Shown here: in pieces, positions 58,258 to 64,000 of the stretch
How the letters are laid out: every line of letters starts with the position of its first letter
Numbering within the stretch: position 1 is the first letter of the stretch
Translations under genes and position numbers: made by a program
Source of the DNA: Bowmanella yangjiangensis
Lineage (GTDB): Bacteria; Pseudomonadota; Gammaproteobacteria; Enterobacterales; Alteromonadaceae
Reading direction: 5' to 3'
Length of the DNA: 64,000 bases
Assembly: GCF_017255015.1 (NCBI RefSeq)
Contig: NZ_JAFKCS010000005.1
Span: 1 to 64,000, forward strand
Notes under the pieces: model-generated
Told to the model about the DNA's origin: nothing
Databases searched by the model: none
The model's input: only the letters and a program-made list of their open reading frames with translations

Positions 58258-59289
58258 ATGTTGAGATTACCCACTATCGCCCTATCCATATTGACCGTGC
58301 TCTGCTCGGCAAAGGTATTGGCCCTGGATTGGCAAATACAAAGCTTACCCAACACGCCGTCTTTACGGGCCAGTAGTGCCAATTTTGGTCAGCTTTGGGT
58401 GGCGGGTACCCAGGGGCAGGTTTATAAGAGTCTGGATGCGGGAAATACCTGGCAAGCTGTGGCTATTTCCTCTGAGCCTGAGGGAGATATTCGCGACTTA
58501 CAGCAATTTGCCGACGGCAGTGTACTGGCCATGACGGTGGGACCTGGTCAAAGTTCAGGTTTGTACCGCAGCACTGATGGTGGATTGAGTTGGCAACTGT
58601 GGTTGCAAAATGAACAGGCTGAAGGCTTTTTTAACGCCATCGATTTTTGGGATCAGAACCAGGGTTTGCTGTTTGGCGATCCCGTGGATGGTTTTTATGT
58701 AGTAATGAAAACCGCGGATGGTGGTAAATCCTGGCGACGTATTCCGAAAGCGCAGTTACCGGCCATACTCGACAAGGAAGCAGCTTTTGCTGCCAGTGGT
58801 AATACCCTGAAAATTCAGGACAAAGATAACGTCTGGATCGCTACCGGCGGCTTTTCAGCGTCGGCCTATCATTCCGATGATGGGGGCGAGCACTGGCAGC
58901 GTGTTTCGCTACCTATACATCAACTGGGGCAAACCGGCGGCGCTTACGCTATAGGTTTGAATAGCAATAATGAAGTATTTGCCCTGGGCGGTGATTTTCA
59001 GGACAGACCGGGCAAGTATCCAAACCTGGCAAAACTCACTGCGCAAGGTGCGCAACGGTTGGATGCCGGTGAGAGAGGGCTGCGCACGGCGATGGCCTGT
59101 ATTGAAGCAATTTGCCTGGCAACGGGTAAGACAGGTACGGATATTTCCTATGATCACGGCATTAGCTGGCAGGCATTTTCTGAACAGGGTTTTTATACCC
59201 TGGCAGCGGATAAACAGACTTTTGTCGGAGCTGGTCATGATGGTCGGGTAGGGATACTAAACCTCAACCAACTCAAACCTCAACGATAA
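58258..59289 (+). CDS. Exported YCF48-type beta-propeller protein
   Basis: The 343-residue protein has a signal peptide (LSILTVLCSAKVLA). The rest is a beta-propeller with five or more Asp-box-like repeats: SLDAGNTWQ, STDGGLSWQ, TADGGKSWR, SDDGGEHWQ and SYDHGISWQ, spaced about 45-60 residues apart. Such YCF48/BNR-like proteins assist photosystem assembly in cyanobacteria, but their role in heterotrophic marine bacteria is unknown. The start is ATG 58258 and not the open frame into the peptidase gene at 58225. Confidence 0.85.
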   Translation: MLRLPTIALSILTVLCSAKVLALDWQIQSLPNTPSLRASSANFGQLWVAGTQGQVYKSLDAGNTWQAVAISSEPEGDIRDLQQFADGSVLAMTVGPGQSSGLYRSTDGGLSWQLWLQNEQAEGFFNAIDFWDQNQGLLFGDPVDGFYVVMKTADGGKSWRRIPKAQLPAILDKEAAFAASGNTLKIQDKDNVWIATGGFSASAYHSDDGGEHWQRVSLPIHQLGQTGGAYAIGLNSNNEVFALGGDFQDRPGKYPNLAKLTAQGAQRLDAGERGLRTAMACIEAICLATGKTGTDISYDHGISWQAFSEQGFYTLAADKQTFVGAGHDGRVGILNLNQLKPQR

Positions 59290-59319
59290 CTCCCCTGCAA
59301 GATAGGGTTTATCTAAAAC

Positions 59320-59340
59320 AGGGCGCCCACAAGGCGCCCT
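59320..59340. terminator. Terminator between the YCF48 and amidase genes
   Basis: AGGGCGCC (59320-59327) pairs with GGCGCCCT (59333-59340). On the minus strand GTTTTAG follows, so it mainly serves the amidase gene that ends at 59349. Confidence 0.7.
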
Positions 59341-59348
59341 GATAGCGC

Positions 59349-60890
59349 TTAGTTTAGCGGTGGCGGACGGCGTTTCTGGCTACTCTGCTCGTAACCAAAA
59401 GCGGCTTCTATCAGCACCGGCTCTGACTTAGCTGCGCCGAAAAAGCTCATTCCTACAGGCAAGGCCGGGCTGCCCGGTACCTCAACAAAGCCCATGGGGA
59501 TAGTAATATGTGGGTTGCCAGCCACGGCTGCGGCGGAGCTGGCCGCGCCCAGATAGTGATCGCCATTGATATGGTCGGTTTTCCAGGCTGGTCCCACTGT
59601 CGGTGCTATCAGTAAATCCAGTTTATCCTTGGCCAGCAACGCATCTATACCTTCCGCTCCGGCCAAGCGTTTAGCGCGCGCCAGCGCTTCCAAGTACTCT
59701 GCTTGTTGTTCATCAGTACGGGCTACTGCCATGGCAAAAATTTCCTGACCGAATATCGCCAGTTCCTGCTCCTGATGCTGGAGATTGGCTTCCAGCAGGT
59801 CATTCAGACTGCGGTAGGGCAGTTTTGTGGTGGCCAGATAGGCAGCCATATCCGCTTTAAATTCATGCAGCAAGATGGTGAACTCGTCATCTCCCCATTG
59901 CTCATCCAGTTCGGTATCAACCAGTGTGGCACCTTGTGCGCGCAATACCTCTAGCTGCTGCTCAAAAACGCTGTCCAGCAGAGGGTGATAACCCATCAGG
60001 CTACGCACTACACCTATACGTTTTCCGCGCAATCCGTCTTTTATAAGGTGCTGCGTAAAATCACGGCTATCTGTGTAGCTGGCAGCATCGCTGGTATCTT
60101 CGCCTGCCATGACCTGTAGCAGCAACACGGCATCGCTTAATGTGCGTGTCATGGGGCCCGCGGTATCCTGGCTGTGGGCTATAGGAATAATACCGTCGCG
60201 GCTAACCAAGCCCAGCGTAGGTTTGATACTGACAATGCCATTAATGGCTCCCGGACAAACCAGTGAGCCATCGGTTTCTGTGCCTACCGCCAGTGCGGTT
60301 AAATTAGCCGCAACCGCAGCGCCTGAACCAGAACTGGAACCACAAGTGGAAACGCTGGGGTCGTAAGGGTTTCGGGTTTGCCCGCCCATTGCGCTCCAGC
60401 CTGAACTAGAGCGGGTGGAACGGAAGTTTGCCCATTCGCTTAGGTTGGCCTTACCCAGGATGATGGCACCCGCTTCGCGCAGCTTTTTTACTAAAAACGC
60501 ATCGTCGGCGGGCAGGTTATCCTGGAAGAGCACGGAGCCGCCGGTATTGGCTACCCCAAAGCTATCAATATTGTCTTTGAGCAGCACCGGAATACCATGC
60601 AGAGGGCCGCGGATTTTTCCTGCCTGTCGTTCTTTATCCAGGGCTTTGGCTTGTGCCAGGGCACTTGGGTCAACACTGATCACAGCGTTCAGCTGTGGCC
60701 CCTGATCATCCAAGCGTTGGATACGGGTCAGATAGTATTGGACTAATTGTTCAGCCGTTAAGGTCCCCGCTGTCATTTGCTTTTGCAACTGAGCGGTATT
60801 GGCTTCTAACAAATCAGGTGCTGAAGGTGGCGTAGCGGTGCAGGCACTCAGGGTAAGTGCCAGTGCGGCGATTAGGCTGACGAAGCGCAC
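59349..60890 (-). CDS. Amidase-signature hydrolase, lipoprotein
   Basis: This 513-residue exported enzyme has a lipobox ending in Cys17 (TLSAC). The amidase-signature catalytic triad is present: Lys105 in PVLLKDNID, the cis-Ser in the glycine/serine stretch GSSSGSGAA (184-192), and the nucleophile Ser209 in GTETDGSLVCPG. Such enzymes hydrolyse amides or peptides; the substrate cannot be told. The Gat-type variants are cytoplasmic, so the lipid anchor marks this as a periplasmic or surface amidase. It appears to be monocistronic. Confidence 0.88.
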   Translation of the reverse strand: MRFVSLIAALALTLSACTATPPSAPDLLEANTAQLQKQMTAGTLTAEQLVQYYLTRIQRLDDQGPQLNAVISVDPSALAQAKALDKERQAGKIRGPLHGIPVLLKDNIDSFGVANTGGSVLFQDNLPADDAFLVKKLREAGAIILGKANLSEWANFRSTRSSSGWSAMGGQTRNPYDPSVSTCGSSSGSGAAVAANLTALAVGTETDGSLVCPGAINGIVSIKPTLGLVSRDGIIPIAHSQDTAGPMTRTLSDAVLLLQVMAGEDTSDAASYTDSRDFTQHLIKDGLRGKRIGVVRSLMGYHPLLDSVFEQQLEVLRAQGATLVDTELDEQWGDDEFTILLHEFKADMAAYLATTKLPYRSLNDLLEANLQHQEQELAIFGQEIFAMAVARTDEQQAEYLEALARAKRLAGAEGIDALLAKDKLDLLIAPTVGPAWKTDHINGDHYLGAASSAAAVAGNPHITIPMGFVEVPGSPALPVGMSFFGAAKSEPVLIEAAFGYEQSSQKRRPPPLN

Positions 60891-61019
60891 TATGGTTCCT
60901 TAACTATTTGATTTATAGGAACTACAGTAAACCTGATCTGGTAAAAAGATGCTAGCCTTTGGCTCGCTTTTCACCCACAGGGATAGGGCTGGAAAGGATG
61001 CAATGTAGCGATATATTGA

Positions 61020-61040
61020 CGCACAGGCTGAGCCTGTGCG
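61020..61040. terminator. Perfect hairpin downstream of the PEP-CTERM gene
   Basis: CGCACAGGC (61020-61028) pairs with GCCTGTGCG (61032-61040) around TGA, 13 bases after the minus-strand PEP-CTERM stop. A T-run is lacking on both strands. Confidence 0.5.
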
Positions 61041-61052
61041 CCATCCATTTTG

Positions 61053-61853
61053 CTAGCGGCGGCGCGAAGATCTGCTAAGGCCAAGTAGGCCGCCCAGGAT
61101 TAATAGCAATGAAGCCGGTTCAGGCACTTCCATACGTCCACCCTGACCTACAATAATTTGAATTTCCGTTCTGGCCAGCTCCTCTCCTGCTTTGGTCATA
61201 GCAGACAAGAAGATATTGTAAGTACCGTCTACCTCAGGATTGAAGCCTGGAATATACCAATGAGGTTTCCAGGAGTTCTGTGCCACATTGAAATCGCTAA
61301 GGTTGGTGGCATAGTCAACTTCGGCTGAGCCCAAGCCGCAATTGGTTTTGATACCGCCTCCGTTGCCTGTACTGTTATCCCCTAAGGCATGATCCCAGCA
61401 AAGAATACCCAGGCCTGGATTAGTGCCATTGATTGGGTCGAAGGTTGTATAGGTGGCTGACAAACTGGGGTTGCTGTCCAGTCCCAGCACAAAGCTTAAA
61501 TCAGACAGATTGAGGTTGGTGCTGTTCTCAAAATTGGTGTTGATGGCCCATTCAAAGCTCCATACTGCAGTAGGTGATGCTTGGGTGGGGGCTACGCCGG
61601 CAGCAAAGCGGTATGTGCCATCGCCATTACTGTTGAAGGTGTTTTCTGGTTGCCCAGCCGCGTTATGGCGTAACTTGCCGCGTAAACCCAGTTCAATACC
61701 GTTTTGCTGATCCAGGGTAAAACTGCCATTAGCGTTACCACTGCCAAAAATGACGTCTGGTGTTACGTTGCCGTTGTAAATAATGCCGGCATAGGCACCA
61801 CTTGCGACCAGCATTGATGCGGCTGCAAGTGCGTTTAACGTTGTCTTATACAT
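61053..61853 (-). CDS. PEP-CTERM sorted exported protein
   Basis: The 266-residue protein has a signal peptide (ALAAASMLVASGAYA) and ends in the PEP-CTERM sorting signal: VPEPASLLLI, a hydrophobic helix and a basic RSSRRR tail. The body is Asn/Gly/Thr-rich and beta-strand-like with two isolated Cys residues. Exosortase (EpsH) cleaves such proteins and they go to the cell surface or extracellular matrix, often with an exopolysaccharide locus. No exosortase is in the window. I start at ATG 61853; the frame is open to 61916. The function of the body is unknown. Confidence 0.87.
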   Translation of the reverse strand: MYKTTLNALAAASMLVASGAYAGIIYNGNVTPDVIFGSGNANGSFTLDQQNGIELGLRGKLRHNAAGQPENTFNSNGDGTYRFAAGVAPTQASPTAVWSFEWAINTNFENSTNLNLSDLSFVLGLDSNPSLSATYTTFDPINGTNPGLGILCWDHALGDNSTGNGGGIKTNCGLGSAEVDYATNLSDFNVAQNSWKPHWYIPGFNPEVDGTYNIFLSAMTKAGEELARTEIQIIVGQGGRMEVPEPASLLLILGGLLGLSRSSRRR

Positions 61854-62147
61854 TGTTATTCCCTTTAGGTAATCGAATATGCAAAGTTGCCATCCAATCC
61901 TGCTTTGCTCTTGCAAAACAACCTCCTGGGAGTTTGGCCAGCCATAGTAATGGCGCGCGTCCGTGACCTGTTTTTTGTGGCGCTACTAAGCATAAACGCC
62001 ACAGGAGGAGTTCTAAGCAATAACTATACCTGAAACAATAAATGCATAAATTTCAATTGGATAGGTTTTTATTTTGATGTGCTTGTTGGATAAATGTTAA
62101 ATAGTTGGACGGTGACGCGCCGCGAATAATGCGGCGCCGGGATTGAA
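61854..62147 (-). promoter_or_regulatory. PEP-CTERM promoter region with inverted repeat and possible sigma-54 site
   Basis: On the minus strand, GG (61926-61925) and GC (61914-61913) are 10 bases apart and the -12 side reads TTGCA, as in sigma-54 promoters; the -24 side beyond GG is poor. An inverted repeat TGTGGCG (61976-61982) / CGCCACA (61997-62003) lies about 75-100 bases upstream, where an enhancer-binding protein would bind. A further hairpin, GCGCCGC (62117-62123) / GCGGCGC (62131-62137), is a possible end of the acyltransferase operon. Confidence 0.35.
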
Positions 62148-63188
62148 CTATTTAGTGGCCAACTGGCGCTGCCCCTCAAGGCCCATGGCCAGGAGCAGCG
62201 GTTCCTGTTGCTGTTGTTGGATAAAATCCTGTTTGTTTTGCAGGTTATGCCACTGGTGTTTAATCAGTACTTGCGCTGTTGCGCCTCCCAGGGTGGCGCC
62301 AGGGCCGAGAATAATCAGCTTATCCGGGGCAAACTCTTTAATCGCCACTTCGATGGCCTTGCTGTAGTCATAAGGCGCTACCACTTGGGTGTCCAGTGTG
62401 TATCTATGCAAAGCCGCGGTGTCAGTGCTATGGGGTTGCCAGATGCGTCCCTCACCATCAATCAAAGGTAACTGTGGCCGTTTAAATAAACGGGCCGGTA
62501 ATTGTTCAAAGGCTTTTTGCGAAACGGACGCCAGCAACGGAGTATGAAAGGCCGCGTGGTTATACAGGCGCATGGGGTAACGGTCCTGCAACCTGGGTAA
62601 ACGCTGCTCTATGGCTTTAAGGCCAGCCTCGTTGCCACCAAGCACCAGATAGCCGCCAAGCCAGATAGAAGGGTAAACTTCGCAGCCTGGCAGCTGATTA
62701 GCTTCTTCCATCCATTGCATGATTTGCACTTTCTGCGCACTGTCTTCATGCCAATTGTCGTCGCTGATGGGGTAGATCATCTGGCCGCCAATCACACCGC
62801 CGCTCATCATCGAACCCATAGTGTTGATCAGTTCAATGGCACCTTGTTCATCAAGTGCATCGGCCATAGCCAGGGCGATATACCAGCCCATGGAATTTCC
62901 GGTAACGGCAACAATGTCATATTTATCCCTGTCGATGGCGGCGAAGTCGCCACGGGCGCAGGCGTAAATCAGGGCTGAGGCATTTTCGCCAGCCGTATGC
63001 ACGGGCAGCTTATAGGCAGGCATGGCGTCCAGTTCGGTTACACTTGGCTGTCCCTGGGCCTGCCGATAACGGTCAATCACATCCAGCATGGCCTTTTTGT
63101 CACTGTGATAACGACTAAGATAGCCAAGCTCTTCTTTGTTGTAGGTGCCTCGGCCGGGGCAAATGACCACGGCTGTTTGTTTGGTCAT
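62148..63188 (-). CDS. Acyltransferase related to ACP S-malonyltransferase (FabD-like)
   Basis: The 346-residue protein has the FabD fold: CPGRGTY near the start (FabD has FPGQGSQ), nucleophile Ser99 in TGNSMGWY (FabD GHSLGEY), catalytic His215 in AAFHTPLL, and LGPGATLGG near the end. The residue equal to the malonate-binding Arg117 of E. coli FabD aligns with Met124 (TMGSMM), so it probably does not use malonyl-CoA. The start overlaps the stop of the E1 beta-like gene by one base (TGATG). The acyl donor and acceptor are unknown. Confidence 0.75.
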   Translation of the reverse strand: MTKQTAVVICPGRGTYNKEELGYLSRYHSDKKAMLDVIDRYRQAQGQPSVTELDAMPAYKLPVHTAGENASALIYACARGDFAAIDRDKYDIVAVTGNSMGWYIALAMADALDEQGAIELINTMGSMMSGGVIGGQMIYPISDDNWHEDSAQKVQIMQWMEEANQLPGCEVYPSIWLGGYLVLGGNEAGLKAIEQRLPRLQDRYPMRLYNHAAFHTPLLASVSQKAFEQLPARLFKRPQLPLIDGEGRIWQPHSTDTAALHRYTLDTQVVAPYDYSKAIEVAIKEFAPDKLIILGPGATLGGATAQVLIKHQWHNLQNKQDFIQQQQQEPLLLAMGLEGQRQLATK

Positions 63189-64000
63189 CAGCTTGCCTCT
63201 CTTATGGTTTTGTTAAGCATGCTAAGGGCGGCATCAACAATGTCCTGGGTTTTGGGCAGGACTTCATAGCTGGCGCTACCTAAAGGGATAAAGCAGTCTT
63301 CGGCACAGACCCGCTGAATATTGTGCATCCCCGCTTGGTTTTCGCTCAGCATGGTTACCAGTGCTTCACTGATGGACGCGGTTTGCCGGCATTCATCCAC
63401 TATCAATACCTGCTGGTGGCCGGCAACCTGCTGCAAAATGGCGTCTTGATTCAGGGGGGCTAACCAACGTAAATCAATCACTGTGCATTGGATACCTTGC
63501 TCAGCCAGTTGCCTCTCGGCCTGGCGACTAAGGTAGTAGCCATTGCCGTAACTGAAAATACACAGATCTTTGCCACTGCCATGCACGGCGAGTTCGCCAA
63601 GGGCAATAGGTTTGGCTTCGGCAGGCGGCACGTAAGGGAATGACCACAGGTTGTCACCCTCTTCGTGCAGGTCCTTTTTCATATACAGGGCGATGGGTTC
63701 CAGAAATACCACCAGACGCTGCTCTTCCCGGGCCAGACGTACAGATTCGCGCAGCATTTCCACGGCATCGGCACCATTGGAGGGACAAGCCAGAATCAAG
63801 CCGGGAATATCGCGAAATACGGCAAAGGAGTTGTCATTGTGAAAGTGACCACCAAAACCTTTTTGGTAGGCCAGTCCGGCAATGCGGATCACCATAGGGT
63901 TGGCATACTGACCATTAGAGAAAAACGGCAAGGTAGCGGCTTCGCCCCGAATTTGGTCCTCGGCGTTATGTACATAAGCCAGAAACTGGATTTCCGGGAT
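63188..64000 (-). CDS. 2-oxoacid dehydrogenase E1 beta-like (transketolase C-terminal) protein, 5' end outside window
   Basis: The frame is open to the window edge; at least 270 residues are present. It contains the pyrimidine-binding and C-terminal transketolase domains: NAEDQIRGEAAT, FFSNGQYANPMVIRI, GGHFHNDNSFAVFRDIPGL, and LIVDECRQTASISEAL. This is the E1 beta half of thiamine-diphosphate-dependent 2-oxoacid dehydrogenases or acetoin-type dehydrogenases. It may be fused to the alpha half upstream. Co-translation with an acyltransferase suggests that the acyl group formed is passed on, but this is inference. Confidence 0.82.
   Translation of the reverse strand: MPEIQFLAYVHNAEDQIRGEAATLPFFSNGQYANPMVIRIAGLAYQKGFGGHFHNDNSFAVFRDIPGLILACPSNGADAVEMLRESVRLAREEQRLVVFLEPIALYMKKDLHEEGDNLWSFPYVPPAEAKPIALGELAVHGSGKDLCIFSYGNGYYLSRQAERQLAEQGIQCTVIDLRWLAPLNQDAILQQVAGHQQVLIVDECRQTASISEALVTMLSENQAGMHNIQRVCAEDCFIPLGSASYEVLPKTQDIVDAALSMLNKTIREAS

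Overview
The window is one chromosomal segment of a gammaproteobacterium. The gene set and order (tRNA-Gly/orn/rsgA/psd; gpmI-envC-yibQ; yibN-grxC-secB-gpsA; mrcA with pilMNOPQ-aroK-aroB-damX-dam; argE opposite argCBFGHA; pabA near astC-astA-astD) and a PEP-CTERM protein suggest a marine Alteromonadales bacterium, probably Alteromonadaceae. The genus cannot be fixed from this sequence alone. Coding density is high, many genes overlap by 1-13 bases, and I see no insertion sequence, prophage, integron, CRISPR array or rRNA operon.

Layout. 1-6.8 kb: end of a tRNA-Gly, orn, rsgA, a lipoprotein 5'-nucleotidase, psd, an EamA permease, a glycerophosphodiesterase, and a MerC-type membrane protein behind a near-perfect Zur box. 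6.8-14.2 kb: an SDR enzyme, the envelope/division set yibQ-envC-gpmI, then yibN-grxC-secB-gpsA and trmL. 14.3-19.3 kb: the fieF metal exporter, then cpxR-cpxA overlapping a secreted PldB-like lipase, opposite a double-length Spy/CpxP-like chaperone with a CpxR box between them. 19.3-28.5 kb: mgsA, a HAD phosphatase and almost all of arginine biosynthesis (argE divergent from argCBFGHA, tandem ARG boxes between). 28.5-39.9 kb: mrcA, divergent from the type IV pilus assembly operon pilMNOPQ, then aroK-aroB-damX-dam. 39.9-43.3 kb: three genes on the minus strand (DUF2970 protein, small secreted protein, TorF-type porin) lying between dam and rpe-trpS, with gph missing from its usual place. 43.3-47.8 kb: PhoD-type phosphatase, pabA, a diguanylate cyclase, an HDOD protein. 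48.1-53.0 kb: arginine catabolism astC-astA-astD and a DUF1338 protein. 53.1-59.3 kb: cheV, a large zinc metalloprotease, a small membrane protein, an M42-like peptidase and a YCF48-type beta-propeller protein. 59.3-64 kb: a lipoprotein amidase, a PEP-CTERM protein, and the end of an operon joining a thiamine-diphosphate 2-oxoacid dehydrogenase (E1 beta-like) to a divergent acyltransferase.

Arginine is made and degraded from this one region: argA/B/C/E/F/G/H are present but argD is not, and the single acetyl/succinylornithine-type aminotransferase (astC) probably serves both routes. Envelope care is the second theme: Cpx signalling with its chaperone and lipase, EnvC, PBP1A, DamX, SecB and Psd.

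Most of the window is ordinary core genome. The items that most deserve a second look are the Zur-box MerC gene, the duplicated Spy-fold protein, the E1 beta/acyltransferase operon in which the acyltransferase lacks the malonate-binding arginine, and the PEP-CTERM gene with a possible sigma-54 promoter and upstream inverted repeat.
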